From positions 4,328,501 to 4,392,500 of the forward strand of contig NZ_CP110128.1 in NCBI RefSeq assembly GCF_028471945.1: a DNA stretch of 64,000 nt, written 5' to 3'. This DNA comes from Pseudomonas sp. WJP1. Lineage in GTDB: Bacteria > Pseudomonadota > Gammaproteobacteria > Pseudomonadales > Pseudomonadaceae. Shown here in pieces: positions 43,293-51,822 of the stretch (its first letter is position 1; every line of letters begins with the position of its first letter). The translations under genes were made by a program, and so were the position numbers. The notes beneath the pieces were generated by a model that was not told the origin of the DNA, made no database searches, and saw nothing but the letters and a program-made list of their open reading frames with translations.

Positions 43293-44186
43293 CTAAAACG
43301 CTACGCTCAGCTTGAGCCAGTACGCACTGCCATCGGGGCGGTTGCGTACCCGGGTTTCGTCTTGCCATTTGGCGGTCAGGAACCAGCCGTTCTTATTGGT
43401 GTACTTGATTGAAGGGCCAATGGCCAGGCTGCGGCTCTTGTTGTCCGGCAGCCGTTCGCCGTCCTGACGGTCATCGGTGGTTTGCCACAGGGTGTACCCC
43501 CCCACGCCCACCACCCAACCGTTACCCAGCCCCCAACCTGCGGAGTAATCCATGTGCAGGGCCTGACCGGAGCGGTAGTCGGTGGCGGGGTTATTGAAGT
43601 TGAAGTCGTACATGGTTTTCACGTCGACATTGAGACCGTCCGGATCGACGTATGCCAAGGCAATAACAGGCTGCAGCACCCAGTAGTTGCAGCCAATGTT
43701 GGCCAGGTCATCGCGATCGTATTTACCCGTGGGCGCGATGGTATCGACAGCGAAGATCGCGTGCATTTTGTCGCTGTAGTGGTAGCCCAGAGCGGGCGCA
43801 AGGATCATGTCGCCCAGACCGCGGTTACTTTGCGATTGACCGTTGACACTGACCCTGAGATCCACCAGCGGTGCAATGACGTGGAAACCCAGCTGCCCGC
43901 CAAGAATTTGCTGCTCCGTGACCCAGATCAGGCGGCTGGCGATGCTGTTGGCCCGCAGATCGAAATCCACCGGCAACTGCTCGCCACCATTGCCGCGCAG
44001 GGCGTCGGCTTCGTAATGGCTGACGAACAGCTGGCCATACAATCCCGGAGGTGGCATTGCCCCCGCCATGTAGGTTTCGGCCCCCATCGCGTAGGGTGAG
44101 GCACCTCTCTCGCTGGCATGGCCCAGGTTACAGAACAGGCTCATGAACGTGAAACTGATCGGGATGAACAACGCTTGTCGATTCAT
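43293..44186 (-). CDS. Outer-membrane MetA-pathway/SphA-type transporter porin
   Basis: A 297-residue protein with a signal peptide (to about residue 24, LGHA-SE). Amphipathic strands throughout (GLYGQLFVSHYEADALRG, ALGYHYSDKMHAIFAVDTIAPTGKYD, YSAGWGLGNGWVVGVGGYTLWQTTDD) and the C-terminal Phe of LKLSVAF fit the MetA-pathway-of-phenol-degradation family of hydrophobic-substrate channels. It is divergent from the Fe-alcohol dehydrogenase-amidase pair and may import their substrate. Confidence 0.85.
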   Translation of the reverse strand: MNRQALFIPISFTFMSLFCNLGHASERGASPYAMGAETYMAGAMPPPGLYGQLFVSHYEADALRGNGGEQLPVDFDLRANSIASRLIWVTEQQILGGQLGFHVIAPLVDLRVSVNGQSQSNRGLGDMILAPALGYHYSDKMHAIFAVDTIAPTGKYDRDDLANIGCNYWVLQPVIALAYVDPDGLNVDVKTMYDFNFNNPATDYRSGQALHMDYSAGWGLGNGWVVGVGGYTLWQTTDDRQDGERLPDNKSRSLAIGPSIKYTNKNGWFLTAKWQDETRVRNRPDGSAYWLKLSVAF

Positions 44187-44608
44187 GCTTTAAACCTTCT
44201 TATTATTTTTGTTCGGGCGCACGGTTGAGCCCCGCGATAATGTCGCAGTGTTTTACCCAAGTGAAACTTCGAGCGCTTTATAAAACCACTTTATAAAAAT
44301 GTCACGCTAAAAAAGCCTGCCCTAGGTAATGCGACATAGCGCCGAACCCGCGTGACAGGTGCGCACCATCAGCTTTTCGGCCTACAGAACACGCTACTAA
44401 CAAATGATAAAAATAATATATATCAATAAGATACAACCTTAACAAAAACACATGAAAAACAATAAACAACAACTACCCACAACTTCACACCCGCAACTTT
44501 TTCGATCATCCAAGACGTTGGACGCTATGTCCCTGGTTTGCGACTTGTCGCGACCCGGCCGATGCATCAGCCTCGATCCGTATTCAACAGCTATCCGGGT
44601 CAATAACA
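44187..44608. other. A+T-rich divergent intergenic region
   Basis: A 422-base spacer between the porin and the Fe-alcohol dehydrogenase. It is strongly A+T-rich, with the direct repeat CTTTATAAAA (around 44276 and 44290) and a poly-A stretch near 44440-44470. No convincing gene or known regulatory element was found; it should hold both promoters. Confidence 0.5.
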
Positions 44609-45724
44609 ATGAATCAACTAACTTGCCTGCCACAGGACTCCGTCATTTGGGGCGAAAACATCCTGGCGACAGCCGTTTCCCGTTTTGCCGAGTATGGCAT
44701 CGAGTGCCCGATCACATTCACGGTCACGCCGCTTACCCAGTTGAACGACACCTGCCTGCAACCGCACATCAAACAAGGGGTGGGGGTTTTTACCGAACTG
44801 CCTGCGCATGTGCCGGATGTCACGGTTGAGAAAGGCCTGCAGGCCTGCCTTCGTCTCGGAGCCAAGTCGATCATTGCCCTCGGTGGCGGATCGGTGCTCG
44901 ACGCCGCCAAGGCGGTGTCGTATCGGCACCACCAGCAAACCGGCCATTTCCTGCCCATCGCGGCACTGCCAACCACCCTGTCCGGCTCCGAGTTTTCGCA
45001 CTATTTCGGCATTACCGAAACCGCTGGCCCGGAGAAATTCAAACGCAGCTACGCCATTCGCGAAACGACCCCGAAAGTGGTGGTGATCGACCCCGTACTG
45101 TTGCTCGATACTCCCCGCGCGCTGTTGCTGTCCTCAGCGATCAAGGGCATGGACCATGCGGTGGAAGGCATGCGCAAGGTGCGTACCGACCACCCCCACG
45201 CGATCATGTCCGCCAGCGGGTTGCAGCGCTTCTTCAACGTCCTTGAACGGTGGCCGGAAAAGCTCGAGACCCGCCGCGCCATTGACCACGGATTGGTCAC
45301 CCGCCACGACCTGCTGCAACTGCAACTGGCCGCCTGGCAGTGTTACTTCTCGCCGGCATCGGTGATTTACGGGCTGAGCCACCGCATCGGGCATATCCTG
45401 GGCGGCACTTTCGGCCTGCCCCACAGCGCGACTTCGTGCATCACCCTGGCCCCGGTGATTCGTGCGTGTGCCGATTATTACGGAGCAAAGCTCGATATCC
45501 TGTCGCCAGCGCCCCGGGGGCTAGCCGCCGGGCAACTGGCTGAGCGGATCGCCAACCTGGTGGTCAGCCTGGGCCTGCCCAGTCGCATCAGCTGCTTCGA
45601 CATCGATAAGTCGCAATTGGCCAAAGTCGCCGAGCTGTTGAAAACCCATTATCCGAATGAGGTCGACGATCTGGGGGGGAATGCCTCGGCCAAACTTGAC
45701 CTGCTGCTGGAGCGGCTTTGGTGA
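44609..45724 (+). CDS. Iron-containing alcohol dehydrogenase (maleylacetate-reductase-like)
   Basis: A 371-residue Fe-ADH-superfamily enzyme. The NAD(P) segment GAKSIIALGGGSVLDAAKAVSYRH and LPTTLSGSEFSHYFGIT are present, then VIDPVLLLDTPRALLLSSAIKGMDHAVEG with the metal Asp/His region, and the ligand histidines in YGLSHRIGHILGGTFGLPHSAT. The 371-residue length and the SGSE form resemble maleylacetate reductases more than butanol dehydrogenases. Its stop overlaps the amidase GTG start, so the two are coupled. The substrate is unknown. Confidence 0.85.
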   Translation: MNQLTCLPQDSVIWGENILATAVSRFAEYGIECPITFTVTPLTQLNDTCLQPHIKQGVGVFTELPAHVPDVTVEKGLQACLRLGAKSIIALGGGSVLDAAKAVSYRHHQQTGHFLPIAALPTTLSGSEFSHYFGITETAGPEKFKRSYAIRETTPKVVVIDPVLLLDTPRALLLSSAIKGMDHAVEGMRKVRTDHPHAIMSASGLQRFFNVLERWPEKLETRRAIDHGLVTRHDLLQLQLAAWQCYFSPASVIYGLSHRIGHILGGTFGLPHSATSCITLAPVIRACADYYGAKLDILSPAPRGLAAGQLAERIANLVVSLGLPSRISCFDIDKSQLAKVAELLKTHYPNEVDDLGGNASAKLDLLLERLW

Positions 45725-47073
45725 GCGCGCGCATTGCGGGTTTGCCTGAAGCGCTGCAAGCTTTGGCCAGCGGACGAATCAGCGCATCGGCATTGACCCG
45801 GCAAGCCTTGGACATCGCCCAAGCCGGCCAGTCGACACTCAATGCATTCGCTAACATTGCCCACGACTCGGCGTTGCAAGCCGCTGCGTACAGCGATCGA
45901 CGTTATGCCGCAGGCTGCCCACGGCCGCTGGAAGGCTTGCCGATCGGCATCAAGGACTTGATCGATACCCAAGGCCTGGAAACGCGTTATGGCTCGGCCG
46001 CCTATCGGGGTCACGTGCCATCGGCCCACGCGCAGGTGGTGCAATCGTTGGTAGGCCAGGGCGCAATCATCATCGGCAAGACCACCACCCATGAATTCGC
46101 CTGGGGGGTCACCACGGCCAGCCGTGAGTTCGGCAACACCCTCAATCCGCTCGATACCCGCTGCATTCCCGGTGGCTCGAGCGGTGGTGCGGCGGCGGCG
46201 ATCGCCTGCGGCGCCATCGCCGCGGGCCTGGGCACCGACACCGGTGGCTCAGTGCGAATTCCGGCGGCGCTGTGTGGTGTGACCGGCTTCAAACCGACTT
46301 ACGGCAGGTTTCCCACCGAAGGCATTTTTCCCCTGGCGCCCAGCCTGGATCATCCGGGGCTGCTCGGCGCTGGCGTGGCCGACGTCGTGCTGTTGGCGAG
46401 GGCCCTGGGCATTGCACTGCCCGATGCCACATCCTCGGTAATGCCGCGCTTTGGTGTGATCCGCCAGATCGATCCGGTTCCTTTAAGTACAGAAGTCGCT
46501 GAAGCCTTCGAGCGGGCCGTAAGTAGTCTTGCCCGGGTTCATGAGTGCGTCGAAGTCGATTCCGCCGGCCTGTTCGACGGTGCGTTCCAGGCCTTCGCCA
46601 ACATTGTCCTGACCGAGGGCGCTGTGACGCACTTTTCGCGGCATGACTGGGACTTCATCAACCACCACTATGGCGCAGAGACCGTCGAACGGCTTGATCG
46701 GGCCAGGCGTGTGGAGATAAGCGAATACGCGAGCGCGCAGACAGTACGCCGACAACTCGGCGCAAGGCTCGGCCAGCTCATGGACGGCATTGACTATCTG
46801 CTACTACCCACCTGCCCCTGTACCGCGCCGCGCGTGGATCAAGCCACCCTGGGCATCGGCACCTGGCAAGGCACGGTTCGCGAAGCGCTGATGACCTACA
46901 CCGCGCCGTTCAATCTTGCTGGTTTTCCGGCCATCTCGATTCCATTGCCCTGCCCGTCTGCGGACGGCCGCCTGCCTGCGGCGCTGCAAATAGTTGCTCG
47001 GCCCGGGAACGATGGTGGCTTGCTTCAGATTGCACTGGAATTGGAATGCCTGCTGGCAAACTCTGCTGAATGA
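45721..47073 (+). CDS. Amidase-signature (AS) family hydrolase
   Basis: A 450-residue enzyme starting at GTG 45721, inside the TGA of the preceding gene (GTGA). The AS triad is visible: Lys78 in LPIGIKDLIDTQ, cis-Ser153 in GGSSGGAAAA and nucleophile Ser177 in GTDTGGSVRIPAALCG. It hydrolyses an amide to acid and ammonia; the GatA role is unlikely because no gatB or gatC is near and the start has no GatA-like features. Coupling to an Fe-dehydrogenase suggests a two-step catabolic module. Confidence 0.88.
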   Translation: MSARIAGLPEALQALASGRISASALTRQALDIAQAGQSTLNAFANIAHDSALQAAAYSDRRYAAGCPRPLEGLPIGIKDLIDTQGLETRYGSAAYRGHVPSAHAQVVQSLVGQGAIIIGKTTTHEFAWGVTTASREFGNTLNPLDTRCIPGGSSGGAAAAIACGAIAAGLGTDTGGSVRIPAALCGVTGFKPTYGRFPTEGIFPLAPSLDHPGLLGAGVADVVLLARALGIALPDATSSVMPRFGVIRQIDPVPLSTEVAEAFERAVSSLARVHECVEVDSAGLFDGAFQAFANIVLTEGAVTHFSRHDWDFINHHYGAETVERLDRARRVEISEYASAQTVRRQLGARLGQLMDGIDYLLLPTCPCTAPRVDQATLGIGTWQGTVREALMTYTAPFNLAGFPAISIPLPCPSADGRLPAALQIVARPGNDGGLLQIALELECLLANSAE

Positions 47074-47100
47074 CCCTCTGACTCACACCCAATAACCCCG

Positions 47101-47189
47101 TAGGAGCGGTGCTTGCCCGCGAACCAGGCGCTGCGGTTTATCTGTTGTCCGGTTTCGTCGTTCCCGCCGGCAAGCCTGGCTCCTACAGG
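47101..47189. repeat. REP doublet
   Basis: GTAGGAGCGGTGCTTGCCCGC and its inverted partner ending GGCTCCTACAG surround a short core. It lies in the 197-base spacer between the amidase stop and the convergent LysR stop. Confidence 0.8.
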
Positions 47190-47270
47190 TGAACCAGACG
47201 CCTGGGCGTTTCTGTTGCGCTGCGTTATCGTTCTTCACGGCATGCTTCGCACTAGCAAAAAATCGATGCG

Positions 47271-48182
47271 CTACGCTTCGTCGAAGGTCGTCAACCTGGG
47301 TATCTCGGCAGCGAGAAAATCCAGCAGCGCGCGCACCGCAGGCAACAGCCCGGTCCGATGGGGCATCAACGCGGTCATGCGCGCATCCGCGACCATCCAG
47401 CCCGGCAATACCCGCCGCAAGGTGCCGTTCTTGAGCTCCTCCTTGCAGATGTAACCTGGCAAGGCGGCAATTCCGAGGTTGGCACACGCGGCTTCCTTGG
47501 TGGAAATCATGTCGTTGCTCTGGAATCTCGGCGTCAGCGGCACGGTGGTTTCCTGACCGGACGGGCCCCGCAACTGCCACTGCACCGGCCCTCCTCGCAC
47601 AATGGAAATCGACGCATGTTGCGCCAGCTCCTCCGGGGTGGCCGGTGTGCCGGCTTTTTCCAGGTATTGCGCCCCGGCGAACAGGAACCACGGCACGCTG
47701 GCAATCGCGCGTTGAACCAGGGAAGAATCCTGCAACGGGCTGATGTGCCCCCTGATCGCCAGGTCAAAACCTTCGCCGACAATGTCCACCAGGCGGTCGG
47801 TGGAAATTTCCACAATCTGCACTTTAGGGTAACGCGTGAGGAAAATCGGCAGCAGGTCGCGCAAGGCGAACTGGGCGATTTCCACCGCCGTAGTGATGCG
47901 CACCACACCGCTGGGTTCAGACAGTCGTTGCCGCACCGCCTCCTCGGCCACGTCCGCACTGTTGAGCATGGCGATGGCGTATTGGTAGAACTCGATGCCG
48001 ATATCGGTCATGCCGAACTGGCGCGACGTGCGGTTGAGCAGCCGAACCCCCAGATAGGTTTCCAGTTCCTGGACCCGATGGCTCAGGGTCGATTTGGGCA
48101 GTCGCAGACTGTTGCCGGCGGCGGTGAAGCCACCGCGATCGACCACTTGAACGAAGTAAAAGACATCTTTCAGATCCAGCAT
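47271..48182 (-). CDS. LysR family transcriptional regulator
   Basis: A 303-residue LTTR, start MLDLKDVFYFVQ. The HTH is VVDRGGFTAAGNSLRLPKSTLSHRVQELETYLGVRLLNRTSRQ, followed by the effector domain with IVEISTDRLVDIVGEGFDLAIRGH, the CrgA/AaeR-like subgroup that often responds to aromatic or quinone stress. It is divergent from the tryptophan-dioxygenase-family gene with a 196-base spacer, so it probably regulates that gene and perhaps the quinone-detoxification genes further on. Confidence 0.9.
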   Translation of the reverse strand: MLDLKDVFYFVQVVDRGGFTAAGNSLRLPKSTLSHRVQELETYLGVRLLNRTSRQFGMTDIGIEFYQYAIAMLNSADVAEEAVRQRLSEPSGVVRITTAVEIAQFALRDLLPIFLTRYPKVQIVEISTDRLVDIVGEGFDLAIRGHISPLQDSSLVQRAIASVPWFLFAGAQYLEKAGTPATPEELAQHASISIVRGGPVQWQLRGPSGQETTVPLTPRFQSNDMISTKEAACANLGIAALPGYICKEELKNGTLRRVLPGWMVADARMTALMPHRTGLLPAVRALLDFLAAEIPRLTTFDEA

Positions 48183-48378
48183 CCGGGCCCTGCCTTTGCA
48201 ATCACGCAATGGCGGTTATTCTGGCAGTTTTCCAGCGCTAATCCACCGCGAAGATCGTTCGCCATTGCGGGACTTATCGTACAGCCCGGCCAACTTCCCA
48301 GGCCCGGCCGCCCAACCTAGACTTTTCCTGCTTTTCAGCCGTTGGCCTGCAAGCCAGAACTCCATCAGGAAAACAATA

Positions 48379-49272
48379 ATGAACAGTCCTAGCGAACCCG
48401 CGAGCCTCGAACCAACCGGCACACCCGCCGGTCAAACCCCCTACAGCGCCTGGATGCAGACCGACGTGCTGCACTCGCTGCAGAATCCGGTCAGCGACCA
48501 CCCTGGCGAACACGCCTGGATCGCCCATGTGCAAGTGTCCGAGCTCTACTGGATGCTCATCGTCAAGGAACTGCAAACGGCGCAACGCCAGCTGCGGGCA
48601 AACAACCTTGGCCTGGCCTGGCGCACGCTCCTGCGCGTAGTCGCCCATCAAGAGGTGCTGGCGGCCAATTGGCGCTCGATCGACTGGATGACACCGAACG
48701 ACCTGATGGCGATCCTGTCCCGTGCCGCGGCGACCTACGGCAAGGACACCGCGCTGCAGGGCTGGACCTATCGGCATATGGTTTATCTGCTGGGAATCAA
48801 GCAGGCCGAACACCTTGAACACTTCACTGTGCAGCCTGAGCGCCTGGCACAGTTGCAGCAGGCCCTGGTTGAACCGAGCCTCTACGACGACCTGCTGGCC
48901 TATTTCAGCCGCATCGGCATGGCGGTGCCCAAGGCAGTGCTCGAACGCGACCTGAGTGCGCCCTACGTCCCGAGCCCGGCCGTCGAGCAGCTCTGGCGCG
49001 ACATCTACGCAGGCCCGGACATCAACCTCCAGTTGCAGCAGATCGGCGAAACCCTCGCCGACATCGCCGAAGGCTTCAGCGACTGGAAGTACCGCCACCT
49101 GATGGCCACCCGCCGAACTTTCGGCGCCCGCCCAGCCTATTTCGGCACCGAAGGCGTCGCCTGGCTGGTGCCCACCCTGGACGAAATCCCGTTCCCGGAG
49201 TTGTGGTCGGCGCGGACCTTCATCGGCAACCCACCGTCGGGCTGCCCGCATATGGCCAAGCATAAGAACTGA
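48379..49272 (+). CDS. Tryptophan 2,3-dioxygenase family heme protein, divergent
   Basis: A 297-residue mostly helical protein; start MNSPSEPASL with CAGGAAAAC upstream. AWIAHVQVSELYWMLIVKEL aligns with the TDO distal-pocket helix (His50), and His240 in DWKYRHLMATRRTFG matches the proximal heme ligand. The TDO substrate loop GTGGSSG, normally about 15 residues later, is replaced by AYFGTEG, so the substrate may not be L-tryptophan. No kynurenine-pathway gene is adjacent. It is divergent from a LysR gene. Confidence 0.8.
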   Translation: MNSPSEPASLEPTGTPAGQTPYSAWMQTDVLHSLQNPVSDHPGEHAWIAHVQVSELYWMLIVKELQTAQRQLRANNLGLAWRTLLRVVAHQEVLAANWRSIDWMTPNDLMAILSRAAATYGKDTALQGWTYRHMVYLLGIKQAEHLEHFTVQPERLAQLQQALVEPSLYDDLLAYFSRIGMAVPKAVLERDLSAPYVPSPAVEQLWRDIYAGPDINLQLQQIGETLADIAEGFSDWKYRHLMATRRTFGARPAYFGTEGVAWLVPTLDEIPFPELWSARTFIGNPPSGCPHMAKHKN

Positions 49273-49320
49273 GATATTTTCTTCATGAGCATGGCTTGCC
49301 CGTGATGGCGGCATTGAGAT

Positions 49321-49350
49321 CGCCATCGCGAGCAGGCTCGCTCCCACAGG
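49321..49350. repeat. Single REP element
   Basis: CGCCATCGCGAGCAGGCTCG followed by CTCCCACAGG, the standard Pseudomonas REP half, without a clear inverted partner. It lies 48 bases after the dioxygenase-family stop. Confidence 0.75.
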
Positions 49351-49465
49351 TTTAGCAGCGCCTTTGCGTATCGAGCAAATCAGGTAGGATACAAGCCGTT
49401 CCAGGTCCGGGGCCGCACTTCATTGCGGCCACACCTCGACCCCATTTCTCACTGGAGCGGACATC

Positions 49466-50068
49466 ATGCGACTCTATGACAGCCGAATGTCGGGCAATTG
49501 CTGGAAGGTACGCATTCTGCTCAATCAGCTGGGCCAGCCTTACGAGCGGATCACCCTGGACCTGGCCAAAGGCGATGCGCAAACCCCCGAATTCCAGCAG
49601 ATCAGCCGCTTCTCCCGAGTCCCCGCACTGCAACTCGATGATGGCCGGTCCATTGTCGAATCCGGCGCTATCCTGCTGTACCTGGCGCAAGGCAGTCGCT
49701 ACCTGCCAGACGATCCCTGGCTGCGCGCGCAAATAGTTGGTTGGCTGTCGTTTGAACAAGGCGATCTGCAAAAACCACTGGCGCAGTGCCGCGTCTACCA
49801 TTTGAAAGGTCTGGCCGGGCAAATGGCCCCGCAGATCGAGCAATTGCATGGCGAGGGTTACCTGGCGCTGGAAAAACTCGAACACTGGCTCACCACTCAC
49901 AGCTGGCTGGTCGGCGACGATTACACCGTGGCCGACCTGGGGGTCTCGATCTACGTTTCACTGGCGAGTGTCGGCGGCTTCGACATGCAGCGTTTCCCCG
50001 CCATTGGACGATGGATCGCGCAAGTCAAAAGCCAGCCAGGGTGGGTCGAATTATTGCCGAACGGTTGA
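49466..50068 (+). CDS. Glutathione S-transferase
   Basis: A 200-residue GST. The N-terminal thioredoxin domain has MRLYDSRMSGNCWKVRILLNQLG with Ser/Cys in the catalytic region, the cis-Pro in FSRVPAL and the glutathione-binding SIVESGAILLYLA. The C-terminal helical domain has WLVGDDYTVADLGVSIYVSLA, with the conserved N-capping Asp. The class resembles bacterial YfcG/beta-like enzymes. It converges on the WrbA gene with 14 bases between; the block around it is rich in redox and quinone detoxification genes. Confidence 0.9.
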   Translation: MRLYDSRMSGNCWKVRILLNQLGQPYERITLDLAKGDAQTPEFQQISRFSRVPALQLDDGRSIVESGAILLYLAQGSRYLPDDPWLRAQIVGWLSFEQGDLQKPLAQCRVYHLKGLAGQMAPQIEQLHGEGYLALEKLEHWLTTHSWLVGDDYTVADLGVSIYVSLASVGGFDMQRFPAIGRWIAQVKSQPGWVELLPNG

Positions 50069-50082
50069 ACGGCGGGCCCGGA

Positions 50083-50712
50083 TCAGGCCACTTCGCTGAC
50101 TGCTTGCACACAGCGCAATGACCGGGCCACCGACGCGACTCTGCGCCCCTGGTACCGGGCGACGGCCAAATGCTCTTCATCGGGCATCAAGGTGTCGAGC
50201 ACCGACACATGGGTCGCGCCATACGGCGTACCGGCCTTGAACATCGAAGGGTCGGCATATCCAAGCGGCACGATAATCAGCCCCAGGTGAGCCATCGGCG
50301 CGTAGATCGACAGCAAGGTCGATTCGTTGCCGCCGTGCTTCGAGGAGGTCGAGCCAAACACCGAACCCGCCTTGCCGTTGAGCTTGCCGGCAAACCACAG
50401 GCCGCCGAGGCTGTCGATGTAGGCCTTGAGCTCCGAAGCGATCGAACCAAACCGGGTTGGCGTCCCGAAAATGATCGCGTCGGCCCACTCCGCATCGGCC
50501 TCGGTGGGTTTCTCGTACTTTGCGTTCATGGTTTGCGCGCTGTCGAACCAACCCGGAACTTGCAGCATGACTTCGCTGCCGACCAGCTCCCGGGCCCGGC
50601 GCAGACGCACCTCGGCGCCTTGTGCCAACGCGCCTTCAGCAATGGCGTTGGCGAGGATTTCGGTGGAACGGGTGCGCGAATAGAACACGATCAGGACTTT
50701 TGGTTTTGACAT
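50083..50712 (-). CDS. wrbA: NAD(P)H:quinone oxidoreductase, WrbA type
   Basis: A 209-residue flavodoxin-like FMN protein. VLIVFYSRTRSTEILANAIAEGA is the FMN phosphate loop, and ADAIIFGTPTRFGSIASELKAYIDSLGGLW with KAGSVFGSTSSKHGGNESTLLSIYAPMAHLGLIIVPLGY are diagnostic of WrbA. It reduces quinones by two electrons and avoids semiquinones. It follows the ring-cleaving dioxygenase on the same strand, 77 bases downstream. Confidence 0.92.
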   Translation of the reverse strand: MSKPKVLIVFYSRTRSTEILANAIAEGALAQGAEVRLRRARELVGSEVMLQVPGWFDSAQTMNAKYEKPTEADAEWADAIIFGTPTRFGSIASELKAYIDSLGGLWFAGKLNGKAGSVFGSTSSKHGGNESTLLSIYAPMAHLGLIIVPLGYADPSMFKAGTPYGATHVSVLDTLMPDEEHLAVARYQGRRVASVARSLRCVQAVSEVA

Positions 50713-50789
50713 GATGGAACCTATGGATGAGCAACAGTGAACAGCGACCCCACGATGAAGTCGCTGGCTAAGGGGTGCAGTGCGCCGGG

Positions 50790-51740
50790 TCAGATGGCGA
50801 TCGGCTCGAGCCGGCTGAGCAGTTCGTCCTTGCGTTCGCTCAACCAGGACGGCGTCTGGAATTCGGCGCCCAATTCGTCCGCCGCCTCATCGATGGTAAA
50901 ACCGATATCGGTGGTCGCCGCTTCGAACATCACACCGCCAGGCATCTTGAAATACATCGAACGGAAGTAGTTGCGGTTCACCGATTCGGAAGTATCGATA
51001 TGCCCCATCGACATCAGTTTGTCCTTGAGCGCCATCTGCTGTTCGACGTTGTCCACCGCGAAGGCCACATGGTGGATCGTGCCCTCCCCGTAGATGGACG
51101 AACCTTGCAGGCGGTCGGGCTCATGCTGGAACTCGACGACGGTGCCAGGCGCGCCGCTGGCGGTTTCAAAACGGTGATAGGGGCCATGCTGCCCGGCGTA
51201 ACGGAACTCGAGCGCGTCTTTCATGAAGATGATCGACTCGGCGACCTCGCGCAGTGACAGGGTGATGCTGTGTACCCCACGGATGGCGAACGCTTCGGGG
51301 ATGTCATCGGCGACGCACGCAGGACGGTTGTCCCGGTCGGAGGCGACCAGGTCGAATTCGATGCCGCACGGATGCAGGAACCGTTGGCGGGTCTCACCGA
51401 AACGCGTGACCGTTTCCTCGTCGAACGGCACGCCGAAGGCTTTGAACCGCGCTCGCCAGAAGTCCAGGGAGTGCTTGGGTACGGAGTAGTTGATCACCCG
51501 GATCTGGCCGGATCCCGGACGGGCTTTGACACCCCGTTGGCGGAACGGGAACGAGGTGACCAGCGTGCCGGCATCCCCTTGGGCGTTGCCGTAGTACAGG
51601 TGATAAATCGGTTCGTCACCGTCAAGCAGTACCGTCTTCTTGATCAGGCTCTGTCCCAGCAGCTTCACATAGAAATCAACGTCCTCTTGCGCACCGGCAA
51701 CGCCGGCAGTCAGGTGGTGGAAACCTTTAATGGCTGACAT
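50790..51740 (-). CDS. Ring-cleaving dioxygenase, glyoxalase fold (MhqO/LinE/PcpA-like)
   Basis: A 316-residue two-domain VOC protein; start MSAIKGFHHLTAG with GGAGAATCGA upstream. The putative Fe(II) ligands are His8/9 in GFHHLTAG, His223/224 in GTIHHVAFAV and Glu273 in GGVMFEAATTDIGF, as in hydroquinone-cleaving PcpA/LinE and MhqO. It would open a hydroquinone ring. It lies between the nitroreductase and WrbA genes on the same strand. Confidence 0.86.
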   Translation of the reverse strand: MSAIKGFHHLTAGVAGAQEDVDFYVKLLGQSLIKKTVLLDGDEPIYHLYYGNAQGDAGTLVTSFPFRQRGVKARPGSGQIRVINYSVPKHSLDFWRARFKAFGVPFDEETVTRFGETRQRFLHPCGIEFDLVASDRDNRPACVADDIPEAFAIRGVHSITLSLREVAESIIFMKDALEFRYAGQHGPYHRFETASGAPGTVVEFQHEPDRLQGSSIYGEGTIHHVAFAVDNVEQQMALKDKLMSMGHIDTSESVNRNYFRSMYFKMPGGVMFEAATTDIGFTIDEAADELGAEFQTPSWLSERKDELLSRLEPIAI

Positions 51741-51822
51741 TCGATTCTCCAGTTTCGTTTGGACGAGCAGGTGCCGCAACGCCTGTCGGCGCCGTGGGCA
51801 TTTACCAGGGTTGGGTCGGAAG

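Noticed and set aside
44452..44829. 125-codon frame starting in the A+T-rich spacer and running into the Fe-dehydrogenase
   Set aside because: Overlaps the real gene in another frame and has no ribosome site or motif.
45721..47073. GatA subunit of aspartyl/glutamyl-tRNA amidotransferase
   Set aside because: No gatB/gatC neighbours, and it is coupled to a catabolic dehydrogenase; a general AS-family amidase fits better.
49352..49900. Minus-strand frame opposite the GST gene
   Set aside because: Antisense shadow; the plus-strand frame has full GST motifs and a ribosome site.
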